A DNA stretch of 6,609 nt from an uncultured Eubacterium sp. (GTDB taxonomy: Bacteria; Bacillota; Clostridia; Lachnospirales; Lachnospiraceae): assembly GCA_904502145.1 (NCBI GenBank), contig CAJGDH010000105.1, forward strand, positions 1 through 6,609, read 5' to 3'. Position numbers and translations under genes: made by a program. This document shows, one piece after another, positions 1 to 5,372 of the stretch; the first letter of the stretch is position 1, and every line of letters begins with the position of its first letter. The notes under the pieces were generated by a model. The model was not told the origin of the DNA. It did not search any database and saw nothing but the letters and a program-made list of their open reading frames with translations.

Positions 1-1131
1 CCGGAGATCAGGATATGGGACCGGAACATGGACAGGAGCCAGTGCCAGGCATCTTTGTGCTATACGGATATGACCGCAGCAGAGAAGGCCGGTCAGTATA
101 TGTTCAGGGATGATTCCGGGGAGGGAACAGTGCGTTTTTATTGGAAGGACCTCCCCAGGGAGAAGAAATACGACAACCGCTATCTGCTCAGAGTGTCTGC
201 CTGCGATCTGGCAGGCAACCATTCACCGGTCCGGGAGCTCTCTTTCTGCGTGGACCGCTTCGGGAGCAGGTTCGTCCTCCCGGAGGATACCCTTGCCCGT
301 CTGGAGAAGTATTACGGGAACCGGGAGAGGGAGATCTCATTTACGGTCTATTCCCTCCACCCTCTGCTGACGGAAGTTACGGTGACCCGCGATCAGGAAG
401 AATACTTCAGCCTGGATGAAAAGGAGCTCAAGATTGAGGAGAAGAGATTAACAGGAAGTGAAGAGGGGGAAGGAGGAGGAGTCCTTCCGGCTGTTTTCAA
501 AGGCTGGTACAGGACCCGATGCCGTATCCCTGAAGAGGTATTCGCCCAGGAGGGGGATTACCACGTCACCCTCAGGAGCAGGGAGAAGGATCCCCGCAAT
601 CCCGGGGATTATCTCACGGAAAGTGGGAATGAACTGTGGACAGTGCCATTGAATTTTACGGTGGACAAAACCCCGCCATCCGTCAGGATAGGCGGTCTGG
701 ATAAAGATAACTATGCCGTTGACCAAAAGTCCTACACAGTCACAGCCATGGACAATACCCTGCTTAAGAGGGTGAAGATCTACATAAGGCGAAAAGAAGG
801 GGAACAGGTCATTTTTCTTAACGGAAAGGATTTCCAGGAGAATCACAGCATCAACGGCTATCTGTCATCATGGCCCGGGGAGCAGGTCATCGGCTACGAG
901 GCCTGGGACTATGCCGGCAACCGGATCAGTGCCCGGGAGAACGGCCGGGAGAAGAAGGTTCTGGTGATGAAGCCCTCCATCGGGAGGACCTGGTATATAC
1001 ACAGAGAGAAGATCGCCATCATCCTGCTGATCCTCTGCCTGTCGGGACTTTTACTGTTCATTTTGACGCGGAAAAAAATATCTGTTATCATGATAAAACA
1101 AAAGACAGACAGGCAGAACAAAAAGGAGTAA
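1..1131 (+). CDS. C-terminal part of a membrane-anchored Ig-like domain protein (5' end outside window)
   Basis: The frame is open from base 1, so the true start lies upstream; the ATG at 28 is only an internal methionine with no ribosome binding site. About 376 residues are visible. They look like tandem beta-sandwich (bacterial Ig-like) domains: one ends with the AGNHSPV-type strand near 190-235 followed by a VDRFGS linker, and another begins at FTVDKTPPSVRI near 655 and ends at DYAGNRIS near 905-930. A hydrophobic segment (about 1012-1068, IAIILLILCLSGLLLFIL) followed by a lysine/arginine-rich tail forms a C-terminal transmembrane anchor, which puts the Ig domains outside the cell. No LPXTG sorting signal is seen. 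The VDKTPP motif is common in large surface proteins of clostridia, but the substrate or partner cannot be told. It lies 3 bp upstream of the DUF951 gene, so the two are probably co-transcribed. Confidence 0.75.
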   Translation, partial: PEIRIWDRNMDRSQCQASLCYTDMTAAEKAGQYMFRDDSGEGTVRFYWKDLPREKKYDNRYLLRVSACDLAGNHSPVRELSFCVDRFGSRFVLPEDTLARLEKYYGNREREISFTVYSLHPLLTEVTVTRDQEEYFSLDEKELKIEEKRLTGSEEGEGGGVLPAVFKGWYRTRCRIPEEVFAQEGDYHVTLRSREKDPRNPGDYLTESGNELWTVPLNFTVDKTPPSVRIGGLDKDNYAVDQKSYTVTAMDNTLLKRVKIYIRRKEGEQVIFLNGKDFQENHSINGYLSSWPGEQVIGYEAWDYAGNRISARENGREKKVLVMKPSIGRTWYIHREKIAIILLILCLSGLLLFILTRKKISVIMIKQKTDRQNKKE

Positions 1132-1134
1132 GGG

Positions 1135-1308
1135 ATGGATTTTCAGGTAGACCAGATGATAAAGATGAAAAAGCCCCACCCCTGCGGCGGGAATGAATGG
1201 AAGATCCTGAGGGTAGGGATGGATTTCCGCATCCGGTGCATGAGATGCGGCAGGGATGTCCTGGTCCCGCGGAAACTGGTGGAGAAAAATTTCCGGGGTT
1301 TTCTTTAA
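1135..1308 (+). CDS. DUF951 family small protein (YyzM-like)
   Basis: A 57-residue protein starting at ATG 1135, with an AAAGGAG ribosome binding site at 1122-1128 lying inside the last codons of the preceding gene (3-bp gap). The core KKPHPCGGNEW, the strand LRVGMDFRIRC and the pair CMRCG, followed by a basic tail containing VPRKLVEKNF, match the Firmicutes DUF951 family as I recall it. Cysteines 17, 35 and 38 (HPCGG and CMRC) suggest a small zinc-ribbon-like fold, although a fourth ligand is not obvious (His15 is a candidate). In Bacillus subtilis the family member YyzM lies just upstream of ychF and rpsF. Here it precedes rpsF directly, so the neighbourhood is conserved while ychF is absent. 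Its biochemical function is not known to me. The family assignment is confident; any role in translation is inference from context. Confidence 0.85.
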   Translation: MDFQVDQMIKMKKPHPCGGNEWKILRVGMDFRIRCMRCGRDVLVPRKLVEKNFRGFL

Positions 1309-1311
1309 ATT

Positions 1312-1345
1312 TTAACTTGTTTTTATAAATGCTCTATGATAGAAT
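1312..1345 (+). promoter_or_regulatory. Sigma-A type promoter of the rpsF-ssb-rpsR operon
   Basis: TTAACT at 1312-1317 and TATGAT at 1335-1340 are separated by 17 bp. A second, 5-bp-shifted pair, TTGTTT (1317-1322) and TAGAAT (1340-1345), also has a 17-bp spacer. Either would start transcription near 1347-1353, leaving a leader of about 75-80 nt before rpsF. The promoter begins right after the DUF951 stop codon, and no terminator separates it from upstream genes, so read-through from the upstream operon may add to its output. Confidence 0.65.
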
Positions 1346-1361
1346 GGACAACTGTAGTAAC

Positions 1362-1422
1362 TTATTTTCCTTGCTCGCCCTGAAGGAAGGCGGGCCGATA
1401 TTGACCAGAAGGAGGTAAATAA
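1362..1422 (+). promoter_or_regulatory. Structured rpsF leader hiding the Shine-Dalgarno, candidate S6:S18 autoregulatory element
   Basis: GCTCGCC (1373-1379) can pair with GGCGGGC (1389-1395), a 7-bp hairpin with one U-G pair and a 9-nt loop, followed directly by CG so that CCG occupies 1395-1397. Outside it, TTATTTTCCTT (1362-1372) can pair with AAGGA (1409-1413) plus AAATAA (1417-1422) around a 3-nt bulge, which covers most of the rpsF Shine-Dalgarno AAGGAGG (1409-1415). The same TTCCTT (1367-1372) can instead pair with AAGGAA (1383-1388), which would break the hairpin and free the ribosome binding site. Many bacteria have a published S6:S18 binding motif at this place, with a conserved CCG next to a stem. 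The match here is by position and shape; no covariance was tested. Confidence 0.5.
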
Positions 1423-1427
1423 TAACC

Positions 1428-1715
1428 ATGAATAAGTATGAATTATGTCTGGTTATCAACGCGAAGCTCGAGGAAGAAGAAAGAGTCGAAGCGGTTGAAA
1501 GAGTGAAAGCTCTGATCGAATCCCTTAACGGTGTGATCACCAACATCGATGAAGCAGGTAAGAAGAGATTAGCTTACGAGATTCAGAAGATGAGAGAAGG
1601 ATATTACTACTTCATCCAGTTCGATGCATCCAGTGACTGCCCAGCTGAGATTGAACGTCGTGTTCGTATCATGGAGCCGGTCATCAGATATCTGTGCGTT
1701 AGACAGGACGCATAG
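1428..1715 (+). CDS. rpsF: 30S ribosomal protein bS6
   Basis: A 95-residue protein of normal length for bS6. The N-terminal strand MNKYELCLVINA, the GKKRLAYEI segment (about residues 45-52), the EGYYYFIQFDA strand and the C-terminal RIMEPVIRYLCVR are characteristic. It binds 16S rRNA in the platform of the small subunit as a heterodimer with bS18, whose gene is third in this operon. The start at ATG 1428 is preceded by AGAAGGAGG (1407-1415) at a fairly long spacing of 12 nt, inside the structured leader described separately. It is followed 20 bp later by ssb. Codon use is biased (AGA for Arg) relative to the flanking genes, as expected for high expression. Identification is secure. Confidence 0.97.
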   Translation: MNKYELCLVINAKLEEEERVEAVERVKALIESLNGVITNIDEAGKKRLAYEIQKMREGYYYFIQFDASSDCPAEIERRVRIMEPVIRYLCVRQDA

Positions 1716-1735
1716 TCACGGATAGGAGGAATTCC

Positions 1736-2221
1736 ATGAATAAAGTTGTTTTGATGGGACGACTGACCCGCAACCCCGATGTAAGATATTCACAGGGCGA
1801 GCGTACAACGTGCGTAGCAAGATACACTTTAGCGGTAAACAGAAGATTCAGACGGGATGGCGAGCCCGATGCGGATTTCATCAATTGCGTTGCTTTCGGA
1901 CGTCAGGGTGAATTCGCGGAGAAGTATTTAAAACAGGGTACCAAGATCGTCATTTCCGGAAGGATCCAGACAGGCAGTTATACCAACAGGGAAGGCGTGC
2001 GCGTTTATACCACCGACATCGTGGTGGAGGAGCAGGATTTTGCGGAAAGCAAGGCCAGCGCGGCAAGCTACAGCGGCGGTTATCCGCAGCAGAGTTCCCA
2101 GCCGGTACAGCCCCAGGCTCCGGCCCGTCCCGACCCTGCAGGCGCAGATGCCGGCCAGGTAATGGACAACGATTTTATGGCAATCCCGGACGGAATCGAA
2201 GAGGAACTGCCCTTTATTTAA
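1736..2221 (+). CDS. ssb: Single-stranded DNA-binding protein SSB
   Basis: A 161-residue protein. Residues 1-105 form the OB-fold: NKVVLMGRLTRNPDVRY at the N terminus, then DADFINCVAFGRQGEFAEKYLKQG without its usual tryptophan neighbours, and the VISGRIQTGSYTNREG strand pair. A flexible linker rich in Gln, Pro, Ser and Ala follows (about 106-142), then an acidic C-terminal tip. SSB coats single-stranded DNA during replication, repair and recombination and recruits partners through that tip. Here the tip ends EEELPFI, so one isoleucine follows the usual final Pro-Phe (see findings). The start at ATG 1736 has AGGAGG at 1724-1729, 6 nt away. The position between rpsF and rpsR is the classic Firmicutes arrangement, linking replication and ribosome synthesis under one promoter. 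Confidence 0.97.
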   Translation: MNKVVLMGRLTRNPDVRYSQGERTTCVARYTLAVNRRFRRDGEPDADFINCVAFGRQGEFAEKYLKQGTKIVISGRIQTGSYTNREGVRVYTTDIVVEEQDFAESKASAASYSGGYPQQSSQPVQPQAPARPDPAGADAGQVMDNDFMAIPDGIEEELPFI

Positions 2222-2249
2222 CGAAAGAGGAATCAGGAGGTAATATTCA

Positions 2250-2510
2250 ATGGCATACAATAAAGAACGCGGCGATTCTCCCATGAGAAGAAGAGGCGGC
2301 CGCAGAAGAAAAAAAGTCTGCGTTTTCTGTGCAGATCCTAATGCAGTGATCGATTACAAGGATACAAACCGTTTAAAGAGATTCGTTTCCGAGAGAGGAA
2401 AGATCTTACCGAGAAGAATCACAGGAAGCTGCGCAAAGCATCAGAGAGCACTTACTGTTGCGATCAAGAGAGCAAGACACGTCTCTTTAATGCCTTATAC
2501 AGCAGAGTAA
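2250..2510 (+). CDS. rpsR: 30S ribosomal protein bS18
   Basis: An 86-residue basic protein with the bS18 signatures DYKDTNRLKRFVSERGKILPRRITG (residues 35-59) and CAKHQRALTVAIKRARH. An arginine/lysine-rich N-terminal segment (RRRGGRRRKK, 13-22) precedes it. Cys24 and Cys27 (CVFC) with Cys61 and His64 (CAKH) form a complete CxxC/CxxH set, so this is a zinc-binding type of bS18; many bacteria have lost these ligands. It pairs with bS6 on the 30S platform. AGGAGG at 2235-2240 lies 9 nt before ATG 2250; the in-frame Met12 has no comparable site. It is the last gene of the operon, 28 bp after ssb and just before a strong terminator. The DHH phosphoesterase-rplI-dnaB genes that often follow rpsR in related bacteria are absent here. 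Confidence 0.97.
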   Translation: MAYNKERGDSPMRRRGGRRRKKVCVFCADPNAVIDYKDTNRLKRFVSERGKILPRRITGSCAKHQRALTVAIKRARHVSLMPYTAE

Positions 2511-2523
2511 GAAGAAAAAACAT

Positions 2524-2555
2524 CCGGACCCTGATCAGTCAGGGTCCGGTTTTTT
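2524..2555 (+). terminator. Rho-independent terminator of the rpsF operon
   Basis: CCGGACCCTGA (2524-2534) and TCAGGGTCCGG (2539-2549) form a perfect 11-bp stem with a 4-nt TCAG loop, followed by six T residues (2550-2555). A run of A residues lies on the 5' side (2515-2520), so a weaker terminator for minus-strand transcripts is also possible. It starts 13 bp after the rpsR stop. Confidence 0.95.
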
Positions 2556-2574
2556 CGTTTCCTCCATGTACTAA

Positions 2575-2587
2575 ATATTCCGAATAT
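2575..2587. repeat. 13-bp AT-rich palindrome
   Basis: ATATTC (2575-2580), a single central C, and GAATAT (2582-2587) make a perfect 6-bp inverted repeat. It lies in the AT-rich region between the rpsF operon terminator and the peptidase promoter, about 75 bp upstream of that promoter's -35 box. It could be a protein-binding site, but in such AT-rich DNA a palindrome of this size is not strong evidence. Confidence 0.3.
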
Positions 2588-2629
2588 ATTATAATTCTAT
2601 TTCTTCCCCTTAGCAATATGGCCAGCTAT

Positions 2630-2657
2630 CTGTTAAACATGTTAAATTTCTGTTAAA
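2630..2657. promoter_or_regulatory. Three TGTTAAA direct repeats, Pho-box-like operator
   Basis: TGTTAAA occurs at 2631-2637, 2640-2646 and 2651-2657; the first and third are preceded by C, giving CTGTTAAA. Start-to-start spacings are 9 and 11 bp, close to one helical turn. On the opposite strand each unit reads TTTAACA, containing TTAACA, which matches the known PhoP box unit of Bacillus subtilis (direct TT-A/T-A-C-A type repeats spaced by about 5 bp). The last repeat ends 4 bp before the -35 box of the peptidase promoter, a position suited to an activator. The regulator assignment is inference. Confidence 0.5.
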
Positions 2658-2661
2658 TATA

Positions 2662-2690
2662 TTGTCAGCAGAGAAAAAACAAGTTATACT
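2662..2690 (+). promoter_or_regulatory. Sigma-A type promoter for the YgjP-like metallopeptidase
   Basis: TTGTCA (2662-2667) and TATACT (2685-2690) are spaced by 17 bp and each matches consensus at five of six positions. Transcription would begin near 2697, giving a leader of about 47 nt that includes the AAGGAGG site at 2730-2736. A weaker alternative pair, TTGAAA (2691-2696) and TACTAT (2715-2720), lies downstream with an 18-bp spacer. Confidence 0.75.
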
Positions 2691-2743
2691 TTGAAATAAC
2701 ACATTAAATTGTGGTACTATATTCTGCGGAAGGAGGTATTTTG

Positions 2744-3571
2744 ATGTCGAGTTTTCAGATTGCGCAGAACGGAAACAAACTGGATATCCATGTGATCCTG
2801 GGAAACTGGAGATATGTGAAGATCGTTGTCAATGATGATCTGTCCGTCGATATGAAAGTACCTGTCGGAATGAAGCAGGAGATGATCGACCGGTATCTGG
2901 AGGTCAACAAGGAGAAGATCTTCAGAGAGTACGAGATGAAGAAGAACAGGAACCACCAATCCCTTCCTTCGATCCTTGAGCTTGAGAATGGCAGGCTGAT
3001 CTATCGCAACGGCCAGTATCTTCCCCATCTCGGCAATATGGATCTCAGACTCCGGATCCGTCATGTTCCGGAGGGAGAGGAGACCAAAGTCTACCTGGAT
3101 CAGGGAGAGGGCGGCGAAAAGATCCTCACCATACGTACGGACAATACCAACCAGGATTTTATCCGCTACTGTATCATGCGTTATTATAAGAAGAAGGCAG
3201 CGGCTATCGTTAAGCACTATGTCAAGGATTTCAGCGAAAAGCTGGGACTGTCCTACCGGAACGTCCACATCACCAATCTGTCGACGGGATCCAGGTTCGA
3301 ACTGCCCCGCTTCGGATACAGCAATCTTGCGGTGAGGGATCAGAGGACCCTGTGGGGCCGCTGTACCAGAAAACACACCCTGAAATTTGACTGGAAGCTT
3401 GCCATGCTGCCCATCGAGGTGATCCAGTACATTATCATCCATGAGCTTACTCATGTGAAGAAGATGAACCACTCATCCGCCTTCTGGACAGAGGTGGAGA
3501 AGATCATGCCGGAGTACAATGAGTGCCGGCGCTGGCTTGACCGCCACGGGAAGGAATACGAGATATTCTGA
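2744..3571 (+). CDS. YgjP/DUF45-type zinc metallopeptidase (M48-like)
   Basis: A 275-residue protein from ATG 2744, chosen because AAGGAGG (2730-2736) sits 7 nt upstream; an in-frame GTG at 2711 lacks a ribosome binding site. The N-terminal half (beta-rich NWRYVKIVVNDDLSVDMKVP, then a helix) matches the DUF45 pattern, and the C-terminal half carries the catalytic core. WGRCT begins near residue 204, followed by LKFDWKLAMLP and the metal motif HELTH (His233, Glu234, His237), with NHSSAFW supplying His243 as the likely third zinc ligand. There is no signal peptide or membrane segment, so it should be cytoplasmic. The substrate of this family is not well established. It stands alone, behind its own promoter and three upstream repeats, and is not obviously part of a larger operon. 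Confidence 0.88.
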   Translation: MSSFQIAQNGNKLDIHVILGNWRYVKIVVNDDLSVDMKVPVGMKQEMIDRYLEVNKEKIFREYEMKKNRNHQSLPSILELENGRLIYRNGQYLPHLGNMDLRLRIRHVPEGEETKVYLDQGEGGEKILTIRTDNTNQDFIRYCIMRYYKKKAAAIVKHYVKDFSEKLGLSYRNVHITNLSTGSRFELPRFGYSNLAVRDQRTLWGRCTRKHTLKFDWKLAMLPIEVIQYIIIHELTHVKKMNHSSAFWTEVEKIMPEYNECRRWLDRHGKEYEIF

Positions 3572-3748
3572 TCCGCCGGAGTCATGCCGGCAGGCCTGAA
3601 AAGGTCATGCAAGAGTCTTACGGACTTGAGATCAACCAAGCAGATTACGTGTAGAAAAACCTCACTTTTACAATCTATAAGGAAGCTGTCGCGATGGCCA
3701 TGTTGCGACAGCTTTCGTTGTAGTTGACCGTTTTAAGAAGGAGTCACC
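3572..3748. other. Intergenic stretch between peptidase and hypoxanthine-DNA glycosylase genes
   Basis: No open reading frame with a ribosome binding site is seen. It holds the 12-bp hairpin described separately (3681-3716), a small GCCGG/CCGGC hairpin just after the peptidase stop (about 3575-3591), and the AAGGAG site of the next gene (3738-3743). No convincing promoter was found: TATAAG at 3676-3681 resembles a -10 box but has no fitting -35. The glycosylase pair is therefore either transcribed by read-through or uses a weak promoter here. Confidence 0.5.
3681..3716. other. 12-bp hairpin in the leader of the glycosylase operon
   Basis: GGAAGCTGTCGC (3681-3692) pairs with GCGACAGCTTTC (3705-3716) over 12 bp with a single G-T pair; the 12-nt loop itself contains the palindrome ATGGCCAT. 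The stem is terminator-like, but the bases that follow (GTTGTAGTTG) are only moderately T-rich, so termination would be weak. It could end the peptidase transcript, act as a 3' stabiliser, or be a copy of a dispersed intergenic repeat. Confidence 0.6.
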
Positions 3749-4243
3749 ATGAAACCGGCACAGAGAATAGACCATCCCATCCCCCCTCTTTATGACGGGG
3801 AATCCCGCATTCTGATCCTGGGGAGCTTTCCCTCGGTAAAATCCAGGGAGGCGGCATTTTTCTACGGACATCCGCAGAACCGGTTCTGGAAACTGATGGC
3901 TTACCTTCTGTCGGAAGAATACCCGGTTACCGTGGAAGAGCGGGCGGAGATGCTGCACCGGAACCACATCGCCCTGTGGGATACCATCGCCAGCTGTGAG
4001 ATCGTGGGCTCCTCCGACAGCAGCATAAGAAATGTGATGGCAAATGACCTGACACCCATCCTGGAGTCTGCCCCCATCCGTCAGATCTACTGCAACGGGG
4101 CCAAATCATACGAATACTATAAAAAATATATCCAGGACCGGACAGGGATTCCTGCCCGGAAGCTCCCCTCCACCAGCCCTGCCAACGCTTCCTTCCGGAT
4201 GGAGGATCTCTGGCACACTGGAGACAGATCCTGGTACCATTGA
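3749..4243 (+). CDS. DNA-deoxyinosine (hypoxanthine-DNA) glycosylase, UDG superfamily family 6
   Basis: A 164-residue protein, the usual compact size for this family. The first motif ILILGSFPSVKSRE (residues 21-34) leads into FFYGHPQNRFW (37-47); Asn44 is at about the place where family-6 enzymes carry their catalytic asparagine (from memory). The segment IALWDTIASCEI (74-85) and the C-terminal motif LPSTSPANA (139-147) complete the UDG-superfamily pattern. The enzyme excises hypoxanthine, the deamination product of adenine, from DNA to start base excision repair in the cytoplasm. ATG 3749 is preceded by AAGGAG (3738-3743) at 5 nt. Its stop codon overlaps the TTG start of mutY (TTGA), so the two glycosylases are almost certainly translated as a coupled pair. 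General UDG-superfamily membership is safer than the exact substrate. Confidence 0.88.
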   Translation: MKPAQRIDHPIPPLYDGESRILILGSFPSVKSREAAFFYGHPQNRFWKLMAYLLSEEYPVTVEERAEMLHRNHIALWDTIASCEIVGSSDSSIRNVMANDLTPILESAPIRQIYCNGAKSYEYYKKYIQDRTGIPARKLPSTSPANASFRMEDLWHTGDRSWYH

Positions 4244-5304
4244 AAACCGCTCCTCCCGGGATCGGAGAAGCTCTGACGGCCTGGTATGACCACCATGCCA
4301 GGATCCTCCCCTGGAGGAGTCAGCCCACCCCATACCAGGTGTGGATCTCCGAGATCATGCTGCAGCAGACCAGGGTGGAGGCGGTAAAAGGATATTATGA
4401 CCGGTGGATGGAGGCCCTGCCGGATGTGGAAACCCTCTCCCGGGTTTCTGACGAGACCCTGATGAAGCTCTGGGAGGGACTGGGCTATTACAACCGGGCA
4501 AGGAATATCAAGGAGGCGGCCCGGACCATCATGGACCGGTTCGCCGGGGAGATCCCCGCCGGCTATGATGACCTTCTTTCCCTGAAGGGCATCGGGGAAT
4601 ACACCGCCGGAGCGATCTCCTCCATCGCCTTCGGACGGGCCAGGGCAGCTGTGGACGGCAATGTCCTCAGGGTATTTTCCCGGCTTCTGGCGGAGGATGG
4701 AGATATCCGTAAAACAAAGGTGAAGAAAGACCTGGAGAGGGAAGTGGTCCGGGTCATGCCTTCTGAAAGACCTGGGGATTACAACCAGGCTCTGATGGAC
4801 CTTGGAGCCACCGTGTGCCTTCCCCGGGGGAAGCCCCTGTGCGACCGGTGCCCATGGGAGCCTGTCTGCCAGGCAAGGAAACTGGGGCGGGAGGAGGATT
4901 TTCCCGCAAGGAAAGAAAAGAAGGCAAGAAGGATCGAGGACAGGGCAGTCCTGATCATGGAGTACGGAAACAGGATCCTTCTCCACAAAAGACCCGGCAA
5001 AGGTCTCCTGGCCGGTCTGTGGGAATACCCCAACATGGAGGGGGTTTACACTGTGGAGAAAGTGGAGGAACTGCTGGAGACACAGGGAATCCGGGATTTT
5101 GACCTGATCTCACTGGGGGAAGGAAAACACATTTTCTCCCATGTGGAATGGCATATGACCGGCTACCGGGTCCGCCTGCGGCGGCTGAACGACCGGATCA
5201 GGGAAAGGCTGGCCGGGGAGAAGGACTGGATCCTGGTCACCCCTGAGGAACTGAAAGAGGATTATGCGGTTCCCTCCGCATTCAGTATGTTTACCGTGAT
5301 ATAG
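4240..5304 (+). CDS. mutY: Adenine DNA glycosylase MutY
   Basis: A 354-residue protein of normal length. The N-terminal catalytic domain begins WYDHHARILPWR (15-26) and has the catalytic glutamate in EIMLQQT (Glu38). It also has the helix-hairpin-helix LKGIGEYTAGAI (115-126) and the catalytic Asp139 in AVDGNVLRVFSR. Four iron-sulfur cysteines follow at 193, 201, 204 and 210 (spacing x7, x2, x5). The C-terminal NUDIX-like domain, from about 232, contains GLWEYPN and the FSH loop (299-301) that reads 8-oxoguanine. MutY removes adenine mispaired with 8-oxoguanine. The start is TTG 4240, overlapping the previous gene's TGA by 4 bp; no ATG fits before the catalytic Glu38 and no strong ribosome binding site is present, which points to translational coupling. 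Confidence 0.96.
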   Translation: MKTAPPGIGEALTAWYDHHARILPWRSQPTPYQVWISEIMLQQTRVEAVKGYYDRWMEALPDVETLSRVSDETLMKLWEGLGYYNRARNIKEAARTIMDRFAGEIPAGYDDLLSLKGIGEYTAGAISSIAFGRARAAVDGNVLRVFSRLLAEDGDIRKTKVKKDLEREVVRVMPSERPGDYNQALMDLGATVCLPRGKPLCDRCPWEPVCQARKLGREEDFPARKEKKARRIEDRAVLIMEYGNRILLHKRPGKGLLAGLWEYPNMEGVYTVEKVEELLETQGIRDFDLISLGEGKHIFSHVEWHMTGYRVRLRRLNDRIRERLAGEKDWILVTPEELKEDYAVPSAFSMFTVI

Positions 5305-5372
5305 ATTGAGTTTCCTCCCTCTTTGGCAGGGGAACAGGAAGTATCTTTCATCGGAAGAAGGGAGATGGGCAG

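Noticed and set aside
2590..2595. TATAAT in the rpsR-peptidase gap as a promoter -10 box
   Set aside because: No acceptable -35 hexamer lies 16-18 bp upstream, and the region is generally AT-rich.
2556..2661. Riboswitch, small RNA gene or CRISPR in the largest AT-rich gap
   Set aside because: No stable stems beyond the rpsR terminator and a 13-bp palindrome, no repeat-spacer pattern, and the TGTTAAA units are too short and close for CRISPR repeats.
2711..2743. GTG start at 2711 for the metallopeptidase
   Set aside because: It lies just after the predicted transcription start with no ribosome binding site, while ATG 2744 has AAGGAGG at 7 nt and the DUF45 similarity starts after it.
2717..3472. 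A 251-residue minus-strand open frame opposite the metallopeptidase
   Set aside because: The plus strand encodes a protein with HELTH and other conserved DUF45 motifs plus its own promoter and ribosome binding site; the opposite frame has neither.
3626..3657. TTGAGA with GTGTAG or TAGAAA as a promoter for the glycosylase pair
   Set aside because: The hexamer at the right spacing (GTGTAG) matches poorly, and the better hexamer (TAGAAA) needs a 20-bp spacer.
4117..4986. A 289-residue minus-strand open frame opposite the glycosylase genes
   Set aside because: It is antisense to mutY and to the end of the hypoxanthine glycosylase, both clearly recognisable. The translation is Pro/Gly/His-rich with no family resemblance, which fits a shadow frame in GC-rich codons.
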